Source: Ferribacterium limneticum
Lineage (GTDB): Bacteria > Pseudomonadota > Gammaproteobacteria > Burkholderiales > Rhodocyclaceae
DNA: 64,000 nt
Assembly: GCF_020510585.1 (NCBI RefSeq)
Contig: NZ_CP075190.1
Span: 1,920,001 to 1,984,000, forward strand
Reading direction: 5' to 3'
The notes under the pieces were generated by a model. The model saw only the letters and a list, made by a program, of their open reading frames with translations. It was not told where the DNA came from and searched no databases. Positions within the stretch are counted from its first letter, which is position 1; each line of letters begins with the position of its first letter. Both the position numbers and the translations under genes were made by a program. Shown one piece after another: positions 54,242 through 63,843 of this stretch.

Positions 54242-55597
54242 TCAGCTCCCAACCACAAGGCTTTGGACGTACCGAAACTTGCCGGAATTTTCGAGAGGAA
54301 TATGGTCAACTCGTCGTACCTGCACGTCGACAGATTGGCCCAACCTGGCTTTGATACCGGCAGCGATAATTGCTTCGACCTGAGAATCACAACCATCCTC
54401 GGGGACAATCTGAACGACCACCCGCGCCAGTGTTTCTTGTACCACTTTGAATGCAGCAATACCCGGAATGTCCCGAATCGGGTACACAACGGCCAGGCCA
54501 TGCATGATAGTGCCGTCGGCGGCCAATACAAAATCGGTAGTCCTGCCCTGAATTTCATCAAGTAGTGGTAAGCCGCGGCCACAAGCGCAGGATTTTTCAG
54601 ACAGTACGGCAACGTCACCGGTGCGATAACGAATGAACGGAAAATCGCTAGTTGCAAGGTGCGTAACTACCACTTCACCGGCAGCGCCTTTGGGCAAAAC
54701 CTTGCCATCCTTGTCTATAATTTCAACGATGATGTCTTCGGCAGTAATATGCATGCCCTCGTTGGGGCACTGGTGGGCAATGAAGCCGGCATCGCGTCCG
54801 CCATAGCCGTTGGCAACCGGGCAGCCGAAAATGCGGCTGATCTCATCACGTTGGTGGTCGTAGAGGCGTTCCGAGGTCACGAAGGCGACTTTGATGCCAA
54901 GATCGCTCATGCGCTGCCCGCGTTTTTCAGCGTGGCGGGCAATCAGCGAAATAGAAGATGGGTAACCGAACAGCATGGCGGGGCGGGCGCGTTGAATGGT
55001 CTCGACGAAGCCGTCAAGCTTCGCTTCGCTCATCTCGAATGCGGGTAGCAATTGTGTACGCATCGCGCGGTCACGGAACTGGCGCACCCGGTCTTGAGAG
55101 GTAAGTTCGATCGGGCTTCCCCAAACCACAATTTCGGGATCGCCGATATCGACACCCCACCAGCGGGTAGCTCGCCATTTGGCGGCAACGTCGTGGCTGA
55201 CCCGTTCGCTGCCAATAAAGAAAATTAGTGGTTCGCCGGAGGAACCACCGGTATTGAATCGCGAAAGGTGTTGCGCCTTGTCTGACTTGAAGCGTTCCTG
55301 ATTGTTGCGGATGATTGGCTTGGTCAGGAACGGGATGCGCTGCAGGTCGGCAAGCGACTGAATGCTTGCTGCAGTCAACCCGATTTTTTCGAATAATTCG
55401 CGGTAGTAAGGAACGTGTTGCTCGGCATGACTGACCAGATTGCGGAGCCTGTCCAACTGGAGTGCTTCGATTCTCTCCCGGGGCCACCACTGGGATTCGT
55501 CCATTTTCTTGCGAACGGCAACGGTGTCGTGATGCTTCAGGCGTTCCTGAATGGGAAAGATGAAATTTGCTACGAGTTTTGTGTACAGGGCGCTCAT
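54242..55597 (-). CDS. PaaK/CapK-like AMP-forming ligase
   Basis: The protein has 451 residues resembling phenylacetate-CoA ligase and CapK. The P-loop-like FNTGGSSGEPLIFF is near 115-128. GYGGRDAGFIAHQCPNEGMHITAEDIIVEI follows, then a domain with RTTDFVLAADGTIMHG. It probably activates a carboxylic acid as an adenylate for transfer to a sugar or carrier. GGAG precedes the ATG; the start overlaps the upstream GT4 gene stop by 4 bases. Enzymes of this subfamily occur in capsule loci without a known substrate. Confidence 0.84.
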   Translation of the reverse strand: MSALYTKLVANFIFPIQERLKHHDTVAVRKKMDESQWWPRERIEALQLDRLRNLVSHAEQHVPYYRELFEKIGLTAASIQSLADLQRIPFLTKPIIRNNQERFKSDKAQHLSRFNTGGSSGEPLIFFIGSERVSHDVAAKWRATRWWGVDIGDPEIVVWGSPIELTSQDRVRQFRDRAMRTQLLPAFEMSEAKLDGFVETIQRARPAMLFGYPSSISLIARHAEKRGQRMSDLGIKVAFVTSERLYDHQRDEISRIFGCPVANGYGGRDAGFIAHQCPNEGMHITAEDIIVEIIDKDGKVLPKGAAGEVVVTHLATSDFPFIRYRTGDVAVLSEKSCACGRGLPLLDEIQGRTTDFVLAADGTIMHGLAVVYPIRDIPGIAAFKVVQETLARVVVQIVPEDGCDSQVEAIIAAGIKARLGQSVDVQVRRVDHIPLENSGKFRYVQSLVVGS

Positions 55598-56817
55598 TGC
55601 TTATTCTCCCGAACTGGCGCGATGCTTGAAAAGTGCGCACAGAGTCGCTCTACGCGTTCATCCCAGGAGTTTTTCTGGGCGTATTGTCGAATGTGGTCGC
55701 CATCCCAAATCATGTTCAGCGCCTGACAAATGGCTTCTTCCAATGCGTTCTGATCGCCAAATGGCGTGATGATGCCCAGTGTCTCATCACTGACAACCTC
55801 TCGATTGCCTCCGACATCGGTGGTCACCACAGGAAGCCCACAGGCCATTGCTTCGAGGAGTACATTGGCCCAACCTTCATTGCTTGTTGCCAGGACGAAC
55901 ACATCCGCAGCAGAAAGGAGGGGAGGGAGATCGTCGGGTTTGACGGCCCCCATGAATCTGACACACTCGCGAAGTCCCAGTGTTTCGATTTGTTGCTCCA
56001 GTTGCTTGCGATTGTTACCTTCGGGACTCGGACCCCCAACAATAAGGTACATAAGTTCTGGAAATTGAATTCGTAGCTTTGGCAGTATTTCGATGACGCG
56101 GTGAAAGCCTTTGCGGCGAACAAGTCCGCCGACAGAGATAAGGATTGGTACTCCGGACGGTATGCCGATTGCAGTTCTCGCGGCCCGGCGTTCAATTCGA
56201 GAAAATCGTTCTATGTCGACACCGTTGCCGACGACTTCAATTTTCGAGGCATCCGCACCGTGTTCGACTGCCAGTTTTTTCAGGGAATCGGAGACCGAGA
56301 ACACCTGACTTGCGCATTTTATGGCTTGCAGTGCTTTAGTGCGAAGACTGGGTGTCTGTAGATGCCGCGATTCTGTTCCTCGCAACGTGAGCGTGTAAGG
56401 CACGCCAAGCCAGCGACTGAGCAAACACGCTGCGTATCCGTCAGGGTAGGCAAAATGGGTGTCGATGATGTCGAGTTTTCCACATCGTTTCAAATGCCTC
56501 ATTCGTGGGAGGGCGCCGATGGCCATCATCATGCCATCCCAACCCTTGAGCAATCCGGGAACCGACAAGAAATGAGGGAACCAGACGTCTATGCCTGATT
56601 GTCGCTCGTGCTTGGGGGCTCCTGGGCGGAAATAGGGTTTCAGTTTCTGGATCAGGGATTGCAGTGGAAACCAGGGGGTTGGCGACACTACCGACAGGGG
56701 CAGGTGCTTGCCAACCCGAAACATTCGCTCACGGATGAAAAGCCCGGCTCCTGGCTGTATCTGGCTCGGAAACAGGCTCGACAAGACAACGATGTGAGGA
56801 TGCGCGCTACCTGCCAT
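55594..56817 (-). CDS. Glycosyltransferase, GT4-type
   Basis: The protein has 407 residues with a GT-B fold. It has IVVLSSLFPSQIQPGAGLFIRERMFRVGKHLP at the N-terminus, a GGLVRRKGFHRVIEILPKL donor region, and ADVFVLATSNEGWANVLLEAMACGLPVVTTDVGG with the E-x7-E motif. It is retaining in type. It lies 1 base from the next gene in the direction of the core exosortase cluster. Its donor is unknown. Confidence 0.9.
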   Translation of the reverse strand: MAGSAHPHIVVLSSLFPSQIQPGAGLFIRERMFRVGKHLPLSVVSPTPWFPLQSLIQKLKPYFRPGAPKHERQSGIDVWFPHFLSVPGLLKGWDGMMMAIGALPRMRHLKRCGKLDIIDTHFAYPDGYAACLLSRWLGVPYTLTLRGTESRHLQTPSLRTKALQAIKCASQVFSVSDSLKKLAVEHGADASKIEVVGNGVDIERFSRIERRAARTAIGIPSGVPILISVGGLVRRKGFHRVIEILPKLRIQFPELMYLIVGGPSPEGNNRKQLEQQIETLGLRECVRFMGAVKPDDLPPLLSAADVFVLATSNEGWANVLLEAMACGLPVVTTDVGGNREVVSDETLGIITPFGDQNALEEAICQALNMIWDGDHIRQYAQKNSWDERVERLCAHFSSIAPVRENKQ

Positions 56818-56818
56818 G

Positions 56819-58033
56819 CTAAACCTGCAAGCCGGTTAGCTGTTGATAGGGGGCGCGATAGTTAGCAACGCTGCTCTGCCAGTTCCGGATGTTTTCGACA
56901 AACTGACGGCCATTGGCTTTGAGCTCAGGCCAGCGATGACGGTCGTTGAGCAGATTTAGCAGCGCTTGGGTTAGCGAATCACGATCTCCTGCTCTGAAAA
57001 GGATGCCGGTCTTGTTGTGCTCGACCAGTTCTTTGTGGCCACCGACATCGGAGGCGACGAATAGCTGGCCTTGGGCCATGGCTTCCAGGGGTTTGAGCGG
57101 CGTGACAAGCTCGGTCAGGCGCATCGGGTGGCGCGGGTAGGCGAGGACGTTGATCAGGTCGTAATAGCGGCTGACGTCTTTGTGCGGTACGCGGCCGGTA
57201 AAGATCACGACATCATTGAGACCGAGTTTGTCTGCTTGCTGGCGAAGGTTGGCTTCCTGCGGGCCGCCGCCGACAAGCAGGACGCGAATGTCAGGTTGAG
57301 ATGCGATGAGGGCGGGTAGTGCATCCAGCAGCAGGTCAAGGCCTTCGTAAGCGTAGAAGGAGCCGATAAAGCCGATGACGGTTTTACCGGTCAATCCCCA
57401 TTTTTTGAGGAGTTCGGGGTCGGGCGGGCTGGCCAGGTTGAAGGAGTCTATGTCGACGGCGTTGGGGATGACAGTGACTTTATCGGCGGAAATGCCGCGC
57501 CTGACGATGTCGGCGCGAAGGCCTTCGCAGATGGTGAAGACGTGGTCGACTTGCTCAATGGCACGGGTTTCGAGTTTGCGCGTGGCGCGGTAGCGCAGGC
57601 TGCCTTCGCTGGTGGTGCCGTGGTCGACTGCCGCATCTTCCCAGAAGGCACGGATTTCATAGACTACCGGGATGCCGAGACGGCGCGCCACCTTGATGGC
57701 GGGAAGGACATTGAGCACCGGTGAGTGGGCGTGAATGATGTCGGGGCGAACCTCGCGGGCGACTTCTTCCAGCCGGGTTTCCAGTTGCTTCATCAGGGCC
57801 AACTCCTTGCCGATGGGCAGGCTGGCCAGGGTGCCGGTGGCGAGCGGGGTGCGGAAGAAGCGCAGGCCGTCGACATCTTCAAAAGGCGCGTCCGTTTCGC
57901 CTTGCTTGGGCGAGGTGAGGTGAAATGTTTGCCAGCCGAGGGCGCGCTGTTCACGCAGCAGCGCAGCGGTGCGGAAGGTGTAGCCGCTGTGCAGGGGGAT
58001 GGAATGGTCGAGGACATGGAGAACGCGAATCAT
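56819..58033 (-). CDS. Glycosyltransferase, exosortase A-associated (TIGR04063-like)
   Basis: The protein has 404 residues of GT4 type. It starts MIRVLHVLDHSIPLHSGYTFRTAALLREQRALGWQT, which matches the exosortase A-associated subfamily I recall as TIGR04063 (named for a Dechloromonas aromatica protein). The donor-binding end has PRHPMRLTELVTPLKPLEAMAQGQLFVASDVGGHKELV. It overlaps the amidotransferase by 4 bases. It belongs to the conserved core of XrtA loci. Confidence 0.92.
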   Translation of the reverse strand: MIRVLHVLDHSIPLHSGYTFRTAALLREQRALGWQTFHLTSPKQGETDAPFEDVDGLRFFRTPLATGTLASLPIGKELALMKQLETRLEEVAREVRPDIIHAHSPVLNVLPAIKVARRLGIPVVYEIRAFWEDAAVDHGTTSEGSLRYRATRKLETRAIEQVDHVFTICEGLRADIVRRGISADKVTVIPNAVDIDSFNLASPPDPELLKKWGLTGKTVIGFIGSFYAYEGLDLLLDALPALIASQPDIRVLLVGGGPQEANLRQQADKLGLNDVVIFTGRVPHKDVSRYYDLINVLAYPRHPMRLTELVTPLKPLEAMAQGQLFVASDVGGHKELVEHNKTGILFRAGDRDSLTQALLNLLNDRHRWPELKANGRQFVENIRNWQSSVANYRAPYQQLTGLQV

Positions 58034-59937
58034 GCCGGTTGGCCTTGTTCCATGACGTTGCGCAGGAAGGCTTCAAACATCAGCAAGGTCCAGATCGAGG
58101 CGCTGTAGTCGCGGCTGCCGTTGTTGTGGGCGTCGACGAGGTGTTTCAGGTAGTCGCGATTGAACCAGCCGGTGCCGGCCAGGCGCGGGCCGAGCAGCGC
58201 ATCCTGGACGCGCTGTTTGAGCGGGCCGCGGAACCAGCGGGCGAGAGGTACCGAGAACCCCATTTTCGGACGATAGAGGACGTCGTTGGGGAGTAAGGGC
58301 TCCATCGACTTTTTGAGCAGGTATTTGGTTTCCTGACCGCGAATTTTCTGGGAGGAGTTCAGCGTGGCCAGCCATTCGATCAGTTCGTGGTCCATCAGCG
58401 GTTCGCGGACTTCCAGCGAATGGGCCATGCTGGCGCGGTCGACCTTGGTGTTGATGTCGCCGACGAGGTAGGTTTTGAGGTCGAGATACTGAATCTGGGC
58501 CAGCGGGTCGTCGGTGTTGGCTTTTTCTGCATGCTGTTTGAATGCATCGATGGCGTTGTAGCCACCGAGGGCTGATTTGAATTTCTGGCTGAATAGCTGG
58601 TTGCGCATCGGGGCGCGCAGAATCGATACTGAGTGGAAGTAAGCTTCCACCGAGCTGCGGGCGATGCCTTCAAAGGTTGTTTTGGCGCGGAAGACGCGTG
58701 GCGCCCAGTCGGCTTTCGGGTAGAGCTTGCCCAGAGCGCCGAAGACGGGGCGACGCAGGCTCAGCGGCAGGGCCGAGCGCATTTTTTCTTCCATCAGGTG
58801 CAACTTGTAGCGGCGGTAGCCGCCGAAGCTTTCATCGCCGCCATCGCCGGAAAGGGCAACGGTGACGTGTTTGCGGGCCAGTTGGCAAACGCGGTAGGTG
58901 GGGATGGCGGAACTGTCGGCGTAGGGCTCGTCGTAGAGTTTGGCCAGGGTGTCTATGAGGTCGAAGTCGTCGCTTTCGACGATGTCGAGGTGGTGGTTGG
59001 TGTGGTAGCGGTCGGCCACCATTTTGGCGAATTCGGATTCGTTGAAAGCGGGGTCGGAAAAGCCGATCGAGCAGGTGTTGACCGGGTTTGGCGAGAGGCC
59101 GGCCATGATGGCGACGACGGCGCTTGAGTCGACGCCACCGGAGAGGAAGGCGCCGAGTGGCACTTCCGAAATCATGCGCAGTTTGATCGACTCTTCGAGT
59201 CGGTGGGTCAGCTCGGCGCGGGCGTCGACATCGTTGATCGGGTTATCGAGCGTAAAGCGGACATCCCAGTATTCGCGGGGTTCGCCGACCGGCTGGCCAC
59301 GGCGCAGGAGCAGGGTGCAGGCGGGCGGGAGCTTTTGGGCTTGCTTGAAGATGGTGCGCGGCTCGGCGACGTAACCGAGGGCAAAGTATTCCTCGACGGC
59401 GCACGGGTCGATGTCGCGTTTGAGGGCGCCGTGGGCGAGGATGGATTTGAGTTCAGAACCGAAGAGGAAGGTGCCGTCGTCAAGCAGGGCGTAGTAGAGC
59501 GGCTTGACGCCAAGGCGGTCGCGAGCCAGAAAGAGCGTTTCGCGATTGCGGTCCCAGAGGGCGAAGGCGAACATGCCGCGGAAGCGGTCGACACAGCTTT
59601 CGCCCCAGGCTTCCCAGGCGTGCACGATGACTTCGGTGTCGCTGCGGGTGTGAAAAATATGGCCGAGCGCTTGCAACTCCGGGATCAGCGCCTGGTAGTT
59701 GTAAATTTCACCGTTGAAGACGACGCAGACGCTCTGGTCTTCGTTGTAGAGCGGTTGCTGGCCCGTGGACAGGTCGATGATCGACAGGCGACGGTGGCCG
59801 AGCCCGACGCCGGGTTCGACATGCAGGCCGCCTTCATCAGGGCCGCGATGGAACTGCGCTTCGTTCATGCGATTCAGTAGCGCACGATCGATGTCGCTTT
59901 TGCCTCGGGTGTCAAAGATGCCTGTGATGCCGCACAT
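58030..59937 (-). CDS. Amidotransferase of the XrtA/PEP-CTERM system (asparagine synthase-like, TIGR03108-like)
   Basis: The protein has 635 residues with the intact glutaminase domain starting MCGITGIF (catalytic Cys2). RGPDEGG and FNGEIYNYQ are both present. The synthase domain has the PP-loop SGGVDSS from about 266. It should transfer amide nitrogen from glutamine to a carboxylate, perhaps a uronic acid of the polysaccharide, since a nucleotide-sugar dehydrogenase is encoded in the same locus. It is part of the conserved XrtA core and differs from the cysteine-less homologue at 35607-37322. Confidence 0.92.
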   Translation of the reverse strand: MCGITGIFDTRGKSDIDRALLNRMNEAQFHRGPDEGGLHVEPGVGLGHRRLSIIDLSTGQQPLYNEDQSVCVVFNGEIYNYQALIPELQALGHIFHTRSDTEVIVHAWEAWGESCVDRFRGMFAFALWDRNRETLFLARDRLGVKPLYYALLDDGTFLFGSELKSILAHGALKRDIDPCAVEEYFALGYVAEPRTIFKQAQKLPPACTLLLRRGQPVGEPREYWDVRFTLDNPINDVDARAELTHRLEESIKLRMISEVPLGAFLSGGVDSSAVVAIMAGLSPNPVNTCSIGFSDPAFNESEFAKMVADRYHTNHHLDIVESDDFDLIDTLAKLYDEPYADSSAIPTYRVCQLARKHVTVALSGDGGDESFGGYRRYKLHLMEEKMRSALPLSLRRPVFGALGKLYPKADWAPRVFRAKTTFEGIARSSVEAYFHSVSILRAPMRNQLFSQKFKSALGGYNAIDAFKQHAEKANTDDPLAQIQYLDLKTYLVGDINTKVDRASMAHSLEVREPLMDHELIEWLATLNSSQKIRGQETKYLLKKSMEPLLPNDVLYRPKMGFSVPLARWFRGPLKQRVQDALLGPRLAGTGWFNRDYLKHLVDAHNNGSRDYSASIWTLLMFEAFLRNVMEQGQPA

Positions 59938-59964
59938 GGGGTTCTCGTGATTTGATTTTTGGGG

Positions 59965-61125
59965 TTAATTTCCGGTTGACCGTAGCATTCTGCCAAGCAG
60001 TCGGTCGTAAATCTGCTGGTAGCTGTCGATCATGGCCGTCATGCTGAATTGTGCCTCAATGCGCTTCCGTCCGGCATAACCCATGGCACGGGATTTTTCC
60101 GGGGAATGGGCGAGGTTGATGATGGCTCGGGCGAGGGCGCCGGGATCAGCCGCCGGGACCAGATGGCCGGTGCGCCCTTCCTGGACCAGTTCCGGATTTC
60201 CACCGACGTCGGTGGCGATCACTGGTAATCCGCTGGCCATGGCTTCGAGGATGGTATTGGAGATGCCTTCGCCGAGCGAGGGCAGGATGAAACAGTCAAG
60301 CCCGCGCATGATGTCGGGGATGTCATTACGTTCCCCGGGCAGCCACGCGAGTTCGGCAAGGCCGGCTGTTTCGAGGATGGCGAGCGATTCGTGGCGCAAG
60401 GGGCCGTCGCCGACCATGACCAGACGCAGGAGCTCGCGCAGGGATGGTTCGATATTGATGGCCAAAACGAAGGCACGGGCCAGGTTGGTTTGATCCTTGA
60501 CGGTCTGCATGCGGCCAGCGGTACCGACGAGCCAGAGCCCGGCTTGGTTAAACGGGGAACCGGAAATGTCTTGTCGCTCAGGGGCGGGATGGAAACGGGC
60601 GGCATCCACTCCGTTATAGATTTGCGTCACGCGCTTTGCACTAATGCCAACGGGATGGGTGAGATAGTGCGCGAGATCCTGGGACAGGGCTATGTAGTGT
60701 TTCACGAACGGACTGTAAATTCGTCGAATCCATTGGCATTTCTTGTTTGTGCCGTCAAAGTCGCCAACGTCGCGGCCATGTTCGCCATGGATACGTGCCG
60801 GCACTCGGGCAGCCCACGCCGGCACGGCGGCTTCCAGCGCGGCAAGGTTACGGGTGTGCACGATCGCCGGCTTGAGTTGGCGGAACAGGCGATAAAGCTG
60901 CGGATATATCCAGAGCACATGACCGGGTTGCTTGTTCAGGGCAAAAAACTGGACATCAGGACGCTGGATGCGGTTTTTGAAGTCGGTGATGTCGGTAAGT
61001 GCGATGACAGCGTGGCGGTAGGCATTGACCGGCATATGGTTGATCAGGTTCACCACGCCGTTTTCAAGTCCACCCGTATCGAAGCGGTGCAGGACGTGGG
61101 CCACGAGGGGGCGGCCATCGCTCAT
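59965..61125 (-). CDS. Glycosyltransferase, PEP-CTERM/EpsH1 system-associated (TIGR03088-like)
   Basis: The protein has 386 residues with a GT-B fold. It starts HVLHRFDTGGLENGVVNLINHMP, the signature of the subfamily I recall as TIGR03088. The donor site contains PSLGEGISNTILEAMASGLPVIATDVGGNPELV. It overlaps xrtA by 4 bases and lies 27 bases before the amidotransferase start. It is part of the conserved EpsH/XrtA core. The sugar transferred is unknown. Confidence 0.93.
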   Translation of the reverse strand: MSDGRPLVAHVLHRFDTGGLENGVVNLINHMPVNAYRHAVIALTDITDFKNRIQRPDVQFFALNKQPGHVLWIYPQLYRLFRQLKPAIVHTRNLAALEAAVPAWAARVPARIHGEHGRDVGDFDGTNKKCQWIRRIYSPFVKHYIALSQDLAHYLTHPVGISAKRVTQIYNGVDAARFHPAPERQDISGSPFNQAGLWLVGTAGRMQTVKDQTNLARAFVLAINIEPSLRELLRLVMVGDGPLRHESLAILETAGLAELAWLPGERNDIPDIMRGLDCFILPSLGEGISNTILEAMASGLPVIATDVGGNPELVQEGRTGHLVPAADPGALARAIINLAHSPEKSRAMGYAGRKRIEAQFSMTAMIDSYQQIYDRLLGRMLRSTGN

Positions 61126-62633
61126 TTCAGCCGTGCCTCGGTCAGGCTACGCAGTATTTCGCCGCCAGCCTCGTTTGCGAAGGCTGGCAAATCCTTGGCG
61201 GCCGAGTCTTTCGGAGCGTAGATAATGATAGCGGCGCTATCGTCGCCGTGCCCGGTGAGCATGGCCCATGCGGTCAGCCATTTGGCTTCGATATCGCTTG
61301 AGGTCAGGCGCCCGTTGATCCAGTATCCCTGCCAGATGATGTAGCGCTCATTCGCAATATCCTGTTTCTTCAGTAGTTCAGCCTCGCGAATAGCTACTTG
61401 GCTGCCACCGAAGCTCGTATTTGCCTGACGATTTGCGACGATTTGCCAGAGCGGGTCGCTCGACGTCACAAGCACGTTGGTGGAGGTCACCAACTTGCGC
61501 TCGTAGTTCTGGTTTTGGTAGTAGGCGATGTAAAGACCGACCCAGCCATCCTGGTTGCGGTAAGCCGAGTGCAGTTCCGCCGAGGGATTGGTGAATCGCG
61601 GTTGCCACTCAATGGCAGGGGCCTCGGTATGCCAGGATCCGGCAGTGGCTGGTAGTGCAAGATTGATGACGGCGTCGGTGTTGGCCTGCCGCAGACGCAT
61701 TTCGTAGAGCGAGCCGGCTGCGATGACGACTGCGAGAATGAGCATGATCGTCCAGGTATGCAGCGGCTTCTGGAATTTGCTGCCTGGCGCCGAAGTGACG
61801 CGCTGGGCTGTCTGGATTGGTTCAGCCCAGCGGGCACCAATCGCAAACATGATAACGATGACTATTCCGAAAAAGACCCAACCGTAGATCAGGTGGTCCG
61901 CTCCGACCGCGAGCTTGTTACCCGAAAAGTGGCCAAGCATTACGATCATATAGGCGCGTAGCCAATTAGCAAGGATGGGGACGAGCAGCGAAACGAGGAT
62001 GAAAATCAGCCGGCGCTTGAGCGAGGTATAGGTCAGATAAGCGTATAGCGTGCCGACCGTCAGCGACGCGATCAAATAGCGAACGCCGCTGCAGGCTTCG
62101 ACGACAGACCAGTTACCGCTGGGGATGACGAAGTTCTGCCCTTCGCGGAAAACGGGAATGCCGGTCAGGCGCAAGGCCAGTACCGTAAAGTCGGCGGTCC
62201 ATTCCATCAGGCGCGGCAGCAGGAAGTCGCCGACAGGGACTGCAAAGAAGAGAAAGAGTAGCGGGAAGGCCAGGACCTTGCTGATTGGCCAGCCAACTAG
62301 GGCCATGATCGCTACGACGATCAAGCCGATGACGGCAAACTGGGTCAGGGCGTTGACAGCGGTTAGATCACCGAGCAACCACAGAAAAACGAAGCCGGCG
62401 AGAGGCATGGCAAACCACAGGGTGGCATGCGGGGCAAGCGCTACTGGCCGCTGCCGGTCGCGCCAGATGAGCCAAAGCGCGATAGGCGGCACGATGAGCC
62501 CATGGGCGTAGGTTTCTGATCGCCACCAGATCTGCGCCATAGCCTCCAGTGTTCCCCAGTACCAATAGCCGATCCAGAGGAGGGTCAGCGCAATTGCGGC
62601 CAGGGTCGGCTTCCAGTTGGGCCGATGGGTCAT
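61122..62633 (-). CDS. xrtA: Exosortase A with fused EpsI domain
   Basis: The protein has 503 residues. The N-terminal two-thirds is a multi-span membrane cysteine protease/transpeptidase-like domain with predicted active-site residues C181 (SVVEACSGVRYLIAS), R226 (ILANWLRAYMIV) and H247 (GADHLIYG). A C-terminal EpsI-type domain (about 310-500) follows a further membrane helix. Exosortase A sorts PEP-CTERM proteins across the inner membrane and probably cleaves or transfers their C-terminal signal. No PEP-CTERM substrate is encoded in this window. The gene overlaps its neighbours by 4 bases on both sides. Confidence 0.96.
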   Translation of the reverse strand: MTHRPNWKPTLAAIALTLLWIGYWYWGTLEAMAQIWWRSETYAHGLIVPPIALWLIWRDRQRPVALAPHATLWFAMPLAGFVFLWLLGDLTAVNALTQFAVIGLIVVAIMALVGWPISKVLAFPLLFLFFAVPVGDFLLPRLMEWTADFTVLALRLTGIPVFREGQNFVIPSGNWSVVEACSGVRYLIASLTVGTLYAYLTYTSLKRRLIFILVSLLVPILANWLRAYMIVMLGHFSGNKLAVGADHLIYGWVFFGIVIVIMFAIGARWAEPIQTAQRVTSAPGSKFQKPLHTWTIMLILAVVIAAGSLYEMRLRQANTDAVINLALPATAGSWHTEAPAIEWQPRFTNPSAELHSAYRNQDGWVGLYIAYYQNQNYERKLVTSTNVLVTSSDPLWQIVANRQANTSFGGSQVAIREAELLKKQDIANERYIIWQGYWINGRLTSSDIEAKWLTAWAMLTGHGDDSAAIIIYAPKDSAAKDLPAFANEAGGEILRSLTEARLK

Positions 62634-63841
62634 GCTGCAACCTCCTGCAATCCAGGTAGATATTGGTCGATGCTCGCGAGATGGGCTTCCCAGCTATATC
62701 GTGTAATCACCCTTTGGCGGGCTGCATTGCCGATGGCAATGCAGCATTCGGGAGCCTGCATCAGTGCGTTGATTTCGCCGATGAAGTCGGTCGGGGTCGT
62801 TGCAGTTATCAATTCCTGGCCAATAATAGCGTCGACCGCAGCAGCACATTCGCTGGAAGCAACGACGGGCCGAGCCATGGCCATCGCTTCGAGGATCTTG
62901 TTCTGGATGCCGCGGGCGATGCGTAGCGGTGCGACGACGACCGCTGCATGTTGCAGGTAGGGACGAACGTCGGGAACCGTACCCGTGACAGTGACGGTTT
63001 CACCGGCCAAAGCCAGAACTTCCGGCGTCGGACAGCGTCCGACGATGTAGAAACGTAGTTGTGGCCACCGTTCGCATAGCGCCGGCAACATCTCGGCGAC
63101 AAACCAGCGCACGGCATCGATATTCGGCAGATAGTCCATGGCACCCGTGAATACGATGGGTATTTCATCAGCAGCATATGGCGATGCACGATTGTCAATC
63201 GGGGCGAAATAGTCGGCGTCCACACCGTTGCAGAGGGCTTCAACACGAATGGCGCATTCAGGTGCCAGCCGGGTGAAAAGCGCCGCCTCCGCCTCGGTTA
63301 CGAAGAACGAACGTGCCGAGCGGGCAGCAATTTCCCGTTCATAAGCCAGCAGCCGCGCACCTTCCCGACGATATAGCCAGGACATAGGCCAGCGGTGATT
63401 GGGGGCGTATTGCGTCCATTTGGCCGAGTCGACATCGACAAAATCAATGATGACGGGCAGTCGGGCTATCGATTCGATGTACTGAGCCATCGCCGAACTG
63501 AAAACCACAATGGCATCTATATTTTTCTGGCCGCAGATGTTATCAACCCAGTCTTGCAGTCCGGCGTCACGGTAGTAACGCAGGGTTAACGGATCATCGG
63601 CAAGCAAGGCATTTAGGCTACGTATTTTTGCCAATCTAGGATCAAGACGAGCGACATGCAGGTCGCTGCAAAAACTGCGAACCTTCTCGATGTATTGAAA
63701 ATCGTCCGGGTCATCGACAAAGGTGCCGAGAAAAATCTGATTCTTTTCGGCAAGGTGTTTCAGAAGGTGGTACGAACGCACCTTGTCGCCCTTGTTGGGC
63801 GGGTAGGGAAGGCGATGGACGAGATAAAGAATATTCGCCAT
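62630..63841 (-). CDS. Glycosyltransferase, PEP-CTERM/EpsH1 system-associated (TIGR03087-like)
   Basis: The protein has 403 residues. The ATG at 63841 (MANILYLVHRLPYPPNKGDKVRS) matches homologues; an upstream in-frame ATG would run 69 bases back into the preceding gene. GT4-like donor motifs include VFTGAMDYLPNIDAVRWFV and GIQNKILEAMAMARPVVASSECA. It overlaps xrtA by 4 bases and lies 2 bases after the femAB-type gene. It is the first glycosyltransferase of the conserved XrtA core seen here. Confidence 0.93.
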   Translation of the reverse strand: MANILYLVHRLPYPPNKGDKVRSYHLLKHLAEKNQIFLGTFVDDPDDFQYIEKVRSFCSDLHVARLDPRLAKIRSLNALLADDPLTLRYYRDAGLQDWVDNICGQKNIDAIVVFSSAMAQYIESIARLPVIIDFVDVDSAKWTQYAPNHRWPMSWLYRREGARLLAYEREIAARSARSFFVTEAEAALFTRLAPECAIRVEALCNGVDADYFAPIDNRASPYAADEIPIVFTGAMDYLPNIDAVRWFVAEMLPALCERWPQLRFYIVGRCPTPEVLALAGETVTVTGTVPDVRPYLQHAAVVVAPLRIARGIQNKILEAMAMARPVVASSECAAAVDAIIGQELITATTPTDFIGEINALMQAPECCIAIGNAARQRVITRYSWEAHLASIDQYLPGLQEVAA

Positions 63842-63843
63842 GA

